Under the pieces are notes generated by a model. That model searched no databases. It saw nothing but the letters and a program-made list of their open reading frames with translations, and was not told where the DNA came from. Source: Planctomycetia bacterium (lineage in GTDB: Bacteria; Planctomycetota; Planctomycetia; Gemmatales; Gemmataceae). From it: a stretch of 62,193 nt of DNA. Each line of letters starts with the position of its first letter. Position 1 is the stretch's first letter. Of the stretch, positions 51,748 to 60,522 are shown piece by piece. The DNA lies in the NCBI GenBank assembly GCA_005799265.1, contig SYHD01000170.1, positions 1 through 62,193 of the forward strand, read 5' to 3'. The translations under genes and the position numbers were made by a program.

Positions 51748-52452
51748 TCAACTCCCTTCTCTCTTACGCCACCTCAGCATCTTACGAAACACCAGCGGCG
51801 CCAATCCCAGCGCAATAAACGACAGGATAAACCCTGGCGACAGCACGTCGCTCGGGCGTTGCAGCTCGCGCAGTTTTGTCCCGGCGTTGATGTAGAGCAG
51901 ACAGCCCGGCAACATTCCCGCGAGGCTCACCCAGAAGTACGTCCATGTGCGGATCGGCGTCAGGCCCATGCAAAGGTTGATCGCGAAAAACGGGATGAAT
52001 GGGACAAGCCTCAGCGAAAAGAGATAGAACGCGCCGTCCTGCTCGATGCCGCGGTTGAGCGTTTCGAGATACTTGCCAAAGCGTCCCTGCACCCAGTCGC
52101 GCAGGACGTATCGGCTGCTCAGGAACGCCAGCGTCGCGCCGCACGTCGCCGCCAGGAGCGCGACGCCGACGCCAAGCACATGGCCGAACAACGCGCCGGC
52201 GAGCAGCGACAGCACCCATGCCGCGGGAACCGACAAGGCCGTCATCGCGGTGTAAAGCAAGAAGAATACAACGGCGGCGAGGAGGAGGTTGCCCTGCACC
52301 TGAACGTCGATGGCGTCGAGGTTGGCGCGCACGTTGTCAAACGAGAGGTGCTCGTGCAGTCCGAATGCGTAGAACCCGATAACGCACGCAACCATGACGA
52401 GGAGCACGAACCAGCGCAGCCAAGAACCCGTCCGCGGTGGTGGTTCTGCCAT
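51748..52452 (-). CDS. TVP38/TMEM64 family membrane protein
   Basis: DedA-related TVP38 proteins are multi-helix membrane proteins probably involved in lipid handling or membrane homeostasis. ATG at 52452 (MAEPPPRTGSWLRWFVLLVM) is chosen; the frame continues upstream into a hairpin repeat that cannot be part of the gene. The family core is present: PAAWVLSLLAGALFGHVLGV, ATCGATLAFLSSRYVLRDWV, FSLRLVPFIPFFAINLCMGL and LAGMLPGCLLYINAGTKLRE. Five to six helices are visible in 234 residues. It is followed upstream by the flavoprotein gene, separated by the repeat at 52470-52515. Confidence 0.92.
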   Translation of the reverse strand: MAEPPPRTGSWLRWFVLLVMVACVIGFYAFGLHEHLSFDNVRANLDAIDVQVQGNLLLAAVVFFLLYTAMTALSVPAAWVLSLLAGALFGHVLGVGVALLAATCGATLAFLSSRYVLRDWVQGRFGKYLETLNRGIEQDGAFYLFSLRLVPFIPFFAINLCMGLTPIRTWTYFWVSLAGMLPGCLLYINAGTKLRELQRPSDVLSPGFILSFIALGLAPLVFRKMLRWRKREGS

Positions 52453-52469
52453 CGTCCGAATCCTATTCG

Positions 52470-52515
52470 CCTCTTGCGGCCTTGCGTACGCGCGACGTTT
52501 AGCCGCAAGCGACAA
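52470..52515. repeat. 'CTTGCGGC' inverted repeat
   Basis: CTCTTGCGGCCTTGCG at the left pairs imperfectly with CGTTTAGCCGCAAGCGACAA at the right. It belongs to the family at 18587-18647 and 60070-60128, directly after the flavoprotein stop. Confidence 0.7.
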
Positions 52516-53748
52516 TTACTTGTACAGGTCCAACTTCGCGTCCCCGGTGATCAATGTGAACACATCGCGAACTTGCTCGAAGCCGATGCGCAACAGGAAG
52601 TGCGAATTACGGCCATAGCTCTTGGCGCCGAGGACATAGAAGCTCGGCTCCGGGTTCTTGAGCGACTCGGGGCCGTGTCCGACTTCCTTCATGCAGTCGT
52701 GCGCTTTCGTGCCCGCCAATAATGCTGCCAGCTTCATTGGGCCGAAAGTCGCATAGCACTCGTGGATCTGCAATTCGCGATACAAGGCACGGTCGGGCGT
52801 GTAGCCGACGTTGGCGATGATCTTTTCGAACTCCATCGTCTTCTTGCTGCCCGCGCTGCGTAGCGTGACCTTGAAGCTCTGATTGTTGGCGAGAAGTTCG
52901 ATCGCCTCGACGGTCGTGCTGGCGAGAAAATCAACGTTGTCGTCCGTGCGCGTGGCGAGATTGTTTGCATGGGCGGCGAGACGGTCGCGTTCGCGCAAGG
53001 GATCATTCGGGATGCGGCGCAGCGGCTGCGAATGGGCGGCCCGGCCGATCCAGGTCGTCCAGGTCGACTGATGGTCCAGGCCGAGCTTGGCCAGGCTCGA
53101 CGCCGTCGTCGCCGCGGAAAAGCCGGTGCCGACGAGCAGGACCGACTTGTTGGCGAAGTCTTTCTTGGCGTCGCCGAGGACATCGACGAGGCCATACGCG
53201 ATGTGCGGTTCCGCTTGCGTTTCGCCGAGCGCCGGGATGCCGCCGGGACCGAGCCAGCGATGGTGCGAGTAGGTCCCGGTGCAGTCGATGACGATGTCGG
53301 CCTGTTCGACACGATCTTGATTGCGTTCGCGTGCCAGCAGAAGAAACGGCTGTTTGCCGCGGTCCGGATCGCCGGCGCCTTCATGCTTGAAAAAGCCGGC
53401 GCGGGCGATGCTGATGACGCGCGTCTCGGTCTTGATGCGATCGCGCACCACGTCCGCAAGCGGCAACAGATAACGCTCGACGTGCTCGCGCCCGCTGATG
53501 CAGGCGTCGTCCGCGGGAAATGGATGATCGAGCTTGGTCGAGGCAATCGCCTTACGCCCGAGCGGCGTCGCGTTCATTCCGAACGAACTGAACAACTTGA
53601 CGTGCCCCCAGCGCCACATGTGCTCGCCGATGCGGCCCTGCTCGAAAATCGTGAACGGCAGCTTGAGTTGCCGCGCGTATAGCCCCGCTTCGAGGCCGAT
53701 GGGCCCGGCGCCCAAAATGGCGATGCGCGGCGGATCGGATTTTGCCAT
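52516..53748 (-). CDS. FAD-dependent pyridine nucleotide-disulfide-type oxidoreductase
   Basis: The protein has 410 residues. The FAD site is PRIAILGAGPIGLEAGLYAR, and a second dinucleotide site is SVLLVGTGFSAATTASSLAK. VIDCTGTYSHHRWLGPGGIP and IIANVGYTPDRALYRELQIH are the other typical FAD-containing stretches. No redox-active Cys pair is present, so it is not a disulfide reductase; it resembles flavin monooxygenase-like or unassigned planctomycete flavoproteins. The C-terminus has FYVLGAKSYGRNSHFLLRIG. Substrate is unknown. Confidence 0.88.
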   Translation of the reverse strand: MAKSDPPRIAILGAGPIGLEAGLYARQLKLPFTIFEQGRIGEHMWRWGHVKLFSSFGMNATPLGRKAIASTKLDHPFPADDACISGREHVERYLLPLADVVRDRIKTETRVISIARAGFFKHEGAGDPDRGKQPFLLLARERNQDRVEQADIVIDCTGTYSHHRWLGPGGIPALGETQAEPHIAYGLVDVLGDAKKDFANKSVLLVGTGFSAATTASSLAKLGLDHQSTWTTWIGRAAHSQPLRRIPNDPLRERDRLAAHANNLATRTDDNVDFLASTTVEAIELLANNQSFKVTLRSAGSKKTMEFEKIIANVGYTPDRALYRELQIHECYATFGPMKLAALLAGTKAHDCMKEVGHGPESLKNPEPSFYVLGAKSYGRNSHFLLRIGFEQVRDVFTLITGDAKLDLYK

Positions 53749-53775
53749 GGCGGGCCTCCTTACCGTGAGCCGACG

Positions 53776-54432
53776 TCATTCATCGTTGGCGAAGACGACG
53801 CGATCATACACGTCCGCCAGCTTCAACTTGCACTTGATCGACACGATCGCGACGCTGGCATTCAATCCCGAATGGAGACGATACGACCACTCGCCATTCG
53901 GCTTGCGACGAAATTGCTCGACTTGAGGCTTGTCTTGTGAAATCAGGATATAATCCGTCAGCGTGGGATTGTGCTTCTGGAGGCGCTCGAACTTCTCCCC
54001 GCGATCGAAGGCTTCCGTTGATTCCGAAAGACCCTCAATAATGACTTTTGGATTCAGAATGACATCGCGATGGGAGTCGTGGTGTTCGATTTCGCCGCAC
54101 ACGACGAGGATATCGGGATAAGAGAATAAGCCTTTCCGGCTACGTCCAGGCATCGGAATCGGGCCGCTGCGAACCTTGGTGTCCTTGGTGAGCACTTCAC
54201 AAGGTTTGCCTTTCATCTGCATGCCTAATGACACGACGACATTGACAGAGATTCGTCCATGAGAAAGACTCTCGCCAGCCATGGCGATGATCTCGCCATC
54301 GAGATAAATGTGCCGTTCTTCGGCCGCGCGCTCCAGTGTCAGGTACTCATCCACCGTATAGCGAGGCTGCAGCTTGGGCGCGCCCATGAGCATCTCCGCT
54401 GGCTGACCGAGTACGGGAAATTCGGTTTGCAT
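53776..54432 (-). CDS. Uma2 family endonuclease-like protein
   Basis: Uma2 (DUF820) proteins have a PD-(D/E)xK nuclease fold and are abundant in planctomycetes and cyanobacteria. The protein (218 residues) has the family start YTVDEYLTLERAAEERHIYL then DGEIIAMAGESLSHGRISVN (Glu and Asp), and the core SYPDILVVCGEIEHH followed by NPKVIIEGLSESTEAFDRGE and QKHNPTLTDYILISQDKPQV. The Asp in YPDI and Glu in VIIEGLS fit the catalytic positions. Biological role is unknown. It lies between the DUF1501 and flavoprotein genes. Confidence 0.9.
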   Translation of the reverse strand: MQTEFPVLGQPAEMLMGAPKLQPRYTVDEYLTLERAAEERHIYLDGEIIAMAGESLSHGRISVNVVVSLGMQMKGKPCEVLTKDTKVRSGPIPMPGRSRKGLFSYPDILVVCGEIEHHDSHRDVILNPKVIIEGLSESTEAFDRGEKFERLQKHNPTLTDYILISQDKPQVEQFRRKPNGEWSYRLHSGLNASVAIVSIKCKLKLADVYDRVVFANDE

Positions 54433-54447
54433 GAATGCTATTATAAC

Positions 54448-54478
54448 AAAAAAATCCCACCTCGCGGGAGGTGGGATT
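54448..54478 (-). terminator. Rho-independent terminator of the DUF1501 gene
   Basis: On the minus strand AATCCCACCTC and GAGGTGGGATT form an 11-bp stem around a short loop, followed by a T-run. It lies about 30 bases after the DUF1501 stop. Confidence 0.9.
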
Positions 54479-54507
54479 GGTTACTCAAAAGCCGCATGCG
54501 GCGATGG

Positions 54508-55851
54508 CTAACGCACTTCGGGCAGCGCGGGATGGCTGGCGAGGTGCTGCGGGCGGCCGGTCGGGTCGTTGATGTTGACCGTGTCTGGGTTGATGCCGAG
54601 ATTACGATAGACCGTGGCGATGACTTCGCCGGAGTAGACCGGGCGCTGGGCCGCGATTTCGCCGAGGCGATTGGTCGCGCCGATGACCTGGCCCGTACGC
54701 ATGCCGCCACCTGCCATCAAGCAGCAACTCACCGGCGCCCAGTGGTCGCGTCCCGCTCCGCCATTGATTCGCGGCGTGCGGCCGAACTCGCCCCAGACGA
54801 CGACCGTGACATCATTGAGCATGCCGCGCATGTCGAGATCCTCGATCAACGCGCTCAGGCACTGGTCGAGTTTGCCGCCGTGGTCGCGCATGAAGGCGAA
54901 ATTCTGCCCGTGGCTATCCCAACGGCCAAAGGTCAAAGTGACGCAGCGAACACCCGCTTCGACGAGGCGGCGCGCGACCAGCAGTTGATCGTTGACCGTC
55001 GGAGCGCCGTCGAACTGGTACTGATACGGTTTGCCGTCCCCGTAGCGATCGCGCACCGCTTGCGGCTCGCGCGAGATATCGAGCGCGTCGAGCAGCCGGC
55101 TCGAAGTCAACACGCCGAGGGCGCGCTGTTGGGCGGCGTCGAGGCCTTGAATCGTGCCATTGATGTCGATGTCGCGGCGCAGAGCGTCGAAGCTCTGCAT
55201 CAGACGCCGGCGATCGCCGAGTTGATCGACGGAGACGCCGTTGAGACGCATGTCCGCCATGCCGGGGCCTTCGGGACGGAACGGCGCATGCGGCGTGCCG
55301 AGGAAGCCGGTTTGGCCTGCATCCGCCCAAGGACGATGTTGCGTCGGCGCGGCCAGTCCGACGAATGGCGGCACTGACGGATCGGCCGGGCCATGCACTT
55401 TGGATAGCACCGAGCCGATGCTCGGACGGCCGCCCAGGGGACGCAGCGAATCGTGCGGCCAGCCGGTCAAGCACTGCACTGCGTCATGGCGATCGGCACA
55501 ACCCGTAATCGAACGAATGACGACGCACTTATCCATCACGCGAGCCATGCGCTGGAAGACCTCGCCGATCTGGATGCCGTTGACGTTGGTCTGAATCGGC
55601 TGGAACTCGCCGCGGATCTCGACAGGAGCTTCGGTCTTGATGTCCCACATGTCCTGGTGGGCCGGACCGCCGCCGAGGTAGATGTTGATGACCGCTTTGT
55701 GCGAGGAGGCGGCATTCTGCTGGGCCTCAGCTCGGTAAACATCCGTAAGGGAAAAACACGTAGCACCGAAGGCAAAGGCGCCGACTTTGAGGAAGCCGCG
55801 GCGATTGATGCCATCGCAAAATCGCATCGCGGGACCGGGAATGTTCAACAT
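54508..55851 (-). CDS. DUF1501 protein, Tat-exported
   Basis: The protein has 447 residues. ATG at 55851 has AAAGGG upstream; upstream frame lacks similarity. The leader is MLNIPGPAMRFCDGINRRGF followed by LKVGAFAFGATCFSL, a twin-arginine signal. DUF1501 belongs to the alkaline phosphatase-like fold. Motifs: AVINIYLGGGPAHQDMWDIK, VVIRSITGCADRHDAVQCLT, GVRCVTLTFGRWDSHGQNFA and VVVWGEFGRTPRINGGAGRD, then HWAP. These hold the Asp/His/Glu metal-like residues of the family. Unlike most, it has no PSD1 gene next to it. It is divergent from the gene at 56302. Confidence 0.93.
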   Translation of the reverse strand: MLNIPGPAMRFCDGINRRGFLKVGAFAFGATCFSLTDVYRAEAQQNAASSHKAVINIYLGGGPAHQDMWDIKTEAPVEIRGEFQPIQTNVNGIQIGEVFQRMARVMDKCVVIRSITGCADRHDAVQCLTGWPHDSLRPLGGRPSIGSVLSKVHGPADPSVPPFVGLAAPTQHRPWADAGQTGFLGTPHAPFRPEGPGMADMRLNGVSVDQLGDRRRLMQSFDALRRDIDINGTIQGLDAAQQRALGVLTSSRLLDALDISREPQAVRDRYGDGKPYQYQFDGAPTVNDQLLVARRLVEAGVRCVTLTFGRWDSHGQNFAFMRDHGGKLDQCLSALIEDLDMRGMLNDVTVVVWGEFGRTPRINGGAGRDHWAPVSCCLMAGGGMRTGQVIGATNRLGEIAAQRPVYSGEVIATVYRNLGINPDTVNINDPTGRPQHLASHPALPEVR

Positions 55852-56301
55852 AAGATGGCCCTTTCGGCTATACAGGTGGGACCGAGTCGGCGTGCGCATG
55901 TTCCCTAACGGAAGAGGATACCCCCCAAACTTCCGCCCTGAACGGAACGAGAACGCAGCCGATGCCATGAGTATATCAGCTAAAACTACTCGTGGACTCA
56001 AGTTGTGTCAAGAAGATTCTCTCGGTGAGCGCCGATCGCGGATGATGACATCCCCCGCCATTTACGGCCAGTAGCCGGAAAAATCCCGGTAAACTGCGGG
56101 GCATCTGGTTCTGTTCCGCACATCATTCCCCAGAGAGTGCGCCTGTTCGTCACACCACCGTTTCCGAAGCACTTCAATACGACGTCGTAAATAATGACTG
56201 CAAAGCCTCTTACGGACTTACCCATTTGCTAGCCGCGACGGTATTGGAATTGCACAATTTCCCTTCGACCAATCACAAGATTCACATCGGGAGGGACGAT
56301 C
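55852..56301. other. Divergent intergenic region
   Basis: 450 bases lie between the divergent DUF1501 gene and the secreted protein gene, with no open frame I can support. GGGAGGG at 56290-56297 is the ribosome site of the downstream gene. No clear promoter pair or repeat was found. Confidence 0.4.
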
Positions 56302-57153
56302 ATGAGCCGTTGCACGCCTATTTTCTGGCTCGCGTGGATTCTTACGGCCATCGTAGCCTTGCTCTTTGCGAGTAGTCTGGCTTCGGCACAGCCGATTACG
56401 CAACCACGCGGCGAAATCATCCTCAGTGGCTTTCTCAGCTGCTCGGGGCCCAATGGCAATAGGCAATGCCCGTTCCGCCATCACTATGTCGAAATGGTGG
56501 CGGGCCGAACGTATGCCCTGCGCATCGAGACGACCGAATTCAACGCCGCGTTGATGATTGAAGACGAGCGCGGGAACATGCTGGCACGCGACACGGACGA
56601 CTTCGACACGCTGCCAGGATATATCGTCTATCGCCCCGCAGCAACCGGCACCTACCGACTGATCGCATCGGCAAAAGCCCCACTGCTGGAAGGCTTCTAC
56701 GCCATCTTCATGCAGGAGCTCACCGTCCTCTTCCGCGTGAAGGACGAGATGACGTCCAGTGATCCGTTGCGGTGCGAATTCCATGCTCGGACCTACGATG
56801 TGCCGATGGTCGCCGGGCAGAGATACATCATCGATCTCACCAGCAACGCTTTCTCCCCCTACTTGAAGCTGCTCGACATGGACGGCATGATCATCGCCTT
56901 TCAAGACGAGAGCATGGGGCCGCGCGGGACCCGCATCGTCTACACGCCGACGCGCACAGCGAGCTACCGGATCGTGGCGACCACGTTTGATCCACGGAGG
57001 GTTGGCGCGTTCATGCTCAGCGTGTCGCGGCTCGTAATACAGTCCCTTGACAGCGCGAACCGGCCTCTTAGAATTGCGCTGTCGCGATCCCGTCATCTCC
57101 GGAAAATCCCATGCCCGCCGAGACTCTCTATCTGGTCGACGCATTCTCGTTGA
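56302..57153 (+). CDS. Secreted protein with two PPC-like beta domains
   Basis: The protein has 283 residues with a signal peptide (WLAWILTAIVALLFASSLAS, ending ASAQ). Two similar beta domains follow: FRHHYVEMVAGRTYALRIET, ALMIEDERGNMLARDTDDFD, TGTYRLIASA; and again FHARTYDVPMVAGQRYIIDL, YLKLLDMDGMIIAFQDESMG, TASYRIVATTF. This resembles bacterial pre-peptidase C-terminal (PPC) domains, which bind partners or substrates outside the cell. The last ~25 residues overlap the polA start (57111) and are basic and unlikely to be functional. Role unknown. Confidence 0.7.
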   Translation: MSRCTPIFWLAWILTAIVALLFASSLASAQPITQPRGEIILSGFLSCSGPNGNRQCPFRHHYVEMVAGRTYALRIETTEFNAALMIEDERGNMLARDTDDFDTLPGYIVYRPAATGTYRLIASAKAPLLEGFYAIFMQELTVLFRVKDEMTSSDPLRCEFHARTYDVPMVAGQRYIIDLTSNAFSPYLKLLDMDGMIIAFQDESMGPRGTRIVYTPTRTASYRIVATTFDPRRVGAFMLSVSRLVIQSLDSANRPLRIALSRSRHLRKIPCPPRLSIWSTHSR

Positions 57154-60068
57154 TCTTCCAGGTCTTTCACGCGCTGCCGGAGATGACCAGCCCGTCGGGA
57201 TTGCCGACGAACGCGCTGTTCGGCTTCACGAAAGACATGCTCTATCTGCGCAATGACAAGAAGCCGGATTACCTGGTGGTGTGTTTCGACACGCCGGGCA
57301 AGACATTTCGCGACGAGATGTACACCGAGTACAAGGCCAATCGCGGGCCGATGCCAGACGACTTGCAGTTGCAGATACCGCTGATCTTGCAGATGCTGGA
57401 AGGGATGCGCATTCCCGTAGTCTTGCGTGAGGGCTTCGAGGCGGACGATCTCATCGCGACTTTGGCTCAGGCCGGCGCGGAGAAAGGTCTCGATGTCTAT
57501 ATCTGTTCAAGCGACAAGGACTGTCGGCAGCTGTTGAGCGAGCGCATCAAGATATTCAGTCTGCGCAAGCGCGAGGTATTCGACGCCGAGTCGCTCAAGA
57601 ACGATTGGGGCGTGCGGCCCGAGCAAGTCGTCGATTATCAGACGCTGGTTGGCGATTCGGTTGACAACGTCCCCGGCGCGGAAGGCGTCGGGCCGAAGAC
57701 CGCGAGCAAATATCTGCAAGACTATGGCACGATCGAGAACCTCATCGCCCACGTCAACGATCTCAAGGGGAAGAAAAAAGAGAACCTGCAAACGTTCCTG
57801 CCCAAGCTCGAACTGAGCCGCAAGCTCGTCACGCTCGATCGCAACGTGCCGATCGAAGTGAGCTGGGATACGTGGCGATTGCGCGACGGCGACGGACTCA
57901 AATTGTTCGAGTTATTCCGCGCCTGGGGCTTCCGTACCTTCGCGGAGCAGGTACGCGCCGACATCAAAGAGGCGCCCCAGCCGAGCAAGCAAGTCATACA
58001 AGGTAGTCTCTTTGGCGACTCGGTCAGCGAACCAGCGGCGGCAACATCGTCTGATTGGCCGCACACATACCACCTCATCAATCGCGAGTCTGACTTCACG
58101 GAATTCCTCGAGCAGCTAAAGAAGCAAGCACGCTTCGCCGTCGATTTGGAAACAACGTCGCTCGATCCGCACGACGCCGATATCGTCGGCGTCGCAATCT
58201 CGTGGCAGTCAGCGGAGGCGTGGTATTTGGCGGTGCGCGGCCCCAAGGGCGAAGCCGTACTCAATCCCGACACGATGCTCGCGCGTCTCAAGCCGATCCT
58301 CGAAGACGCCAAGATCGGCAAAGTCAATCAAAACATCAAGTACGACTGGCAGGTCTTCCTGCGTAACGGCATTCGCGTGGCCGGCGTCGTCGGCGATTCG
58401 ATGATCGCCCATTACCTGCTGCACGCCGGCGAGCGCAGCAACGGCATCGACGCGCTGTCCGAAAAATACTTCAGTCATCCGAAAATCAAGACAAGCGACC
58501 TGATCGGCAAAGGCAAGAAGCAAATTCGCATGGACCAGGTGCCGACCGCGCAGGTCGCCGAGTACGCGGGCGAAGACGCCGACGTCGCGTGGCGCTTGTG
58601 CGAGACGCTGGAGCCGATGCTTGTGAAATTGGGCTTCAAGCGAGGTGATTCCTCCCCTCTCCCCCTGTACTCAGGGGGAGAGGGGCCGGGGGTGAGGGGG
58701 TCGAACGTGCAACGACAGACTCCCTCTCGCAAAACCCCTGATGAGAACACGCCGTTGCAAGGGCGGCCCCCTCACCCCCAACCCCTCTCCCCCGGAGTAC
58801 CGGGGGAGAGGGGAGATATGTACCTATACGACGACCTCGAAATCCCCCTCATCGAAGTGCTCGCGGAAATGGAGTTCACCGGCATCCGCCTCGACAGCCC
58901 GCTGCTGAATCGCCTGGGCACGGACATGGACGCCCGGCTCAAGCAGATCGAAGCGGACATTTACGTCCTGGCCGGACGCGAGTTCAACATCAACTCGGTG
59001 CCACAGATGCGTGAGATCCTTTTCGAGGTGCTCAAGTTCAAGCCGACCAAGCAGACGAACATCGGGCGCGAATCGAGCACTGACCAGGAGACGCTCGAAG
59101 AACTGGCGACGCAGGACAATCCGAACGTTGCGTTCCCGCGCAAGCTGCTCGAACATCGCAAGATCGCGAAGCTCAAGGGGACATACGTCGATGCGCTCCC
59201 CGCCATCGTCAACGCGCGCACCGGTCGCGTACATACGTCATTCCAGCAGACCGTCGCCGCGACGGGACGCTTGAGTTCGAGCGATCCGAACTTGCAGAAC
59301 ATCCCGATCCGCTCGGAGATGGGGGGCCAGATTCGTCAGGCGTTTCTGCCCGAAAAGAATTGGTTGCTGCTGACCGCAGACTATTCGCAGATTGAGCTGC
59401 GACTGCTCGCCCATTTCTCGGCCGACGAAGCGCTGCGGCAAGCGTTTGCCGAGGATCGCGACATTCACGCCATGGTGGCGGCGAAGATCTTCAACGTGGC
59501 TGACGCTGCCGTCACGGAGGAGATGCGCCGCGCCGCCAAGACGGTCAACTTCGGCGTCATCTACGGCATCAGCGCTCGCGGCCTGGCGAATCGACTCGGC
59601 ATCCCAATGATGGAGGGGGAAGCGTTCATCGAAGCCTATTTTCAAAAGTACCCGCGTGTGCAAGAATATCAGAACACGCTCCTGAAGACGTGCCGCGAGC
59701 GCGGCTACGTCAGCACGATCCTCGGCCGACGCCGGCAGATCGAAGGCGTGCGGCCGAACACGAGCTACAAGGGGCGCAACCAGCCCGAGCGCGAGGCGAT
59801 CAACATGGAGATCCAGGGTTCGGCCGCCGATCTCATCAAGGTCGCGATGCTCAACATTCATCGCCGGCTCAAACGCGAAAATTGCCAGGCGCGGATGCTG
59901 TTGCAGATTCACGACGAGCTGGTGTTCGAGCTGCCGCCGACGGAGCAGCCGAGCATCGTCAAGCTGGTGCGCGAGGAGATGACGCAATCGCTCGGCGACA
60001 GGTTGCAGGTGCCGTTACGCGTGGACATGAGCGTCGGGGCGAACTGGCATGACACGAGCGAAATTTGA
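57111..60068 (+). CDS. polA: DNA polymerase I
   Basis: Pol I fills gaps and removes RNA primers. The protein has 985 residues, longer than the usual ~930. The 5'-3' exonuclease (about 1-290) has YLVDAFSLIFQVFHALPEMT, VCFDTPGKTFRDEMYTEYKA and GDSVDNVPGAEGVGPKTASK. The 3'-5' exonuclease (about 330-510) has FAVDLETTSLDPH, NQNIKYDWQV and YAGEDADVAWRL, so proofreading residues are present. The polymerase (about 575-985) has LLTADYSQIELRLLAHFSAD, KTVNFGVIYGISARGL and LLQIHDELVFELP. Residues about 514-568 are an extra stretch encoded by two palindromic repeats, exactly in the linker between exonuclease and polymerase domains. The start at 57111 overlaps the previous gene by 43 bases. Confidence 0.96.
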   Translation: MPAETLYLVDAFSLIFQVFHALPEMTSPSGLPTNALFGFTKDMLYLRNDKKPDYLVVCFDTPGKTFRDEMYTEYKANRGPMPDDLQLQIPLILQMLEGMRIPVVLREGFEADDLIATLAQAGAEKGLDVYICSSDKDCRQLLSERIKIFSLRKREVFDAESLKNDWGVRPEQVVDYQTLVGDSVDNVPGAEGVGPKTASKYLQDYGTIENLIAHVNDLKGKKKENLQTFLPKLELSRKLVTLDRNVPIEVSWDTWRLRDGDGLKLFELFRAWGFRTFAEQVRADIKEAPQPSKQVIQGSLFGDSVSEPAAATSSDWPHTYHLINRESDFTEFLEQLKKQARFAVDLETTSLDPHDADIVGVAISWQSAEAWYLAVRGPKGEAVLNPDTMLARLKPILEDAKIGKVNQNIKYDWQVFLRNGIRVAGVVGDSMIAHYLLHAGERSNGIDALSEKYFSHPKIKTSDLIGKGKKQIRMDQVPTAQVAEYAGEDADVAWRLCETLEPMLVKLGFKRGDSSPLPLYSGGEGPGVRGSNVQRQTPSRKTPDENTPLQGRPPHPQPLSPGVPGERGDMYLYDDLEIPLIEVLAEMEFTGIRLDSPLLNRLGTDMDARLKQIEADIYVLAGREFNINSVPQMREILFEVLKFKPTKQTNIGRESSTDQETLEELATQDNPNVAFPRKLLEHRKIAKLKGTYVDALPAIVNARTGRVHTSFQQTVAATGRLSSSDPNLQNIPIRSEMGGQIRQAFLPEKNWLLLTADYSQIELRLLAHFSADEALRQAFAEDRDIHAMVAAKIFNVADAAVTEEMRRAAKTVNFGVIYGISARGLANRLGIPMMEGEAFIEAYFQKYPRVQEYQNTLLKTCRERGYVSTILGRRRQIEGVRPNTSYKGRNQPEREAINMEIQGSAADLIKVAMLNIHRRLKRENCQARMLLQIHDELVFELPPTEQPSIVKLVREEMTQSLGDRLQVPLRVDMSVGANWHDTSEI
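58654..58814. repeat. Two inverted palindromic repeats inside polA
   Basis: CCCCTCTCCCCCTGTACTCA opens the first copy and CCGGAGTACCGGGGGAGAGG closes the second, inverted, copy. About 70 bases of non-repeat sequence lie between them. The whole stretch is free of stop codons in the polA frame and adds about 55 residues (SPLPLYSGGEGPGVRG ... PHPQPLSPGVPGERG). Confidence 0.95.
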
Positions 60069-60069
60069 C

Positions 60070-60128
60070 CGCCGCTTGCGGCTTAGCGCTCGCCGGGCAC
60101 CGTGCGAGCGCTGAGCCACAAGCGGCGA
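60070..60128. repeat. 'CCGCTTGCGGCTTAGCG' inverted repeat
   Basis: GCCGCTTGCGGCTTAGCGCT and AGCGCTGAGCCACAAGCGGC are inverted with two mismatches, two bases after the polA stop. Could end transcription of polA. Confidence 0.85.
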
Positions 60129-60143
60129 CGTGAAAAAGACGCC

Positions 60144-60171
60144 TTCTCAATCGTTGGCTCTGTGGTACAAT
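60144..60171 (+). promoter_or_regulatory. Promoter-like sequence for the DUF433 gene
   Basis: TTCTCA and TACAAT are separated by 16 bases. The -10 ends only six bases before the ATG at 60178 and there is no ribosome site, so the transcript would be leaderless or nearly so. Confidence 0.4.
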
Positions 60172-60177
60172 TCGGCT

Positions 60178-60522
60178 ATGAATACCCCCCCCTCCACTTC
60201 CTGGAAGCACCTGGCGCCGAAGCCAAGATCGTCGTACCAACAGCTCTTCGTCCGCGGCACGCGCATTTCGGCGCGGACTTTGTACGGCTGGTACGCCGGA
60301 CCGGAGCAGTTCTCCCCGGAAGAGATTGCGGCACAATTCAATCTGCCCGTCGAGGCGGTATTGGAGTCGATCGCGTATTGCGAATCGGACCCGCCGGAGT
60401 TGCTGGCGGATTATGCGCGCGAACAAGCGTTGATCGATGCGGCGAGCAAAAAGCCTGATGGCCGGCTTTCGCCGCAAGAAGAGGCTGAAATACGTCGGCA
60501 ATATCGGATTCAGCGCTCATGA
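60178..60522 (+). CDS. DUF433 protein, probable antitoxin
   Basis: DUF433 proteins carry a helix-turn-helix and often pair with DUF5615 proteins as toxin-antitoxin-like units. The 114 residues include QLFVRGTRISARTLYGWYAG and FSPEEIAAQFNLPVEAVLES followed by IAYCESDPPELLADY, the DUF433 core. ATG at 60178 is chosen because no ribosome site precedes it and a -10 sits right upstream. The C-terminal tail (PDGRLSPQEEAEIRRQYRIQ) is charged and may bind the toxin. Its stop overlaps the next gene (ATGA). Confidence 0.88.
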   Translation: MNTPPSTSWKHLAPKPRSSYQQLFVRGTRISARTLYGWYAGPEQFSPEEIAAQFNLPVEAVLESIAYCESDPPELLADYAREQALIDAASKKPDGRLSPQEEAEIRRQYRIQRS

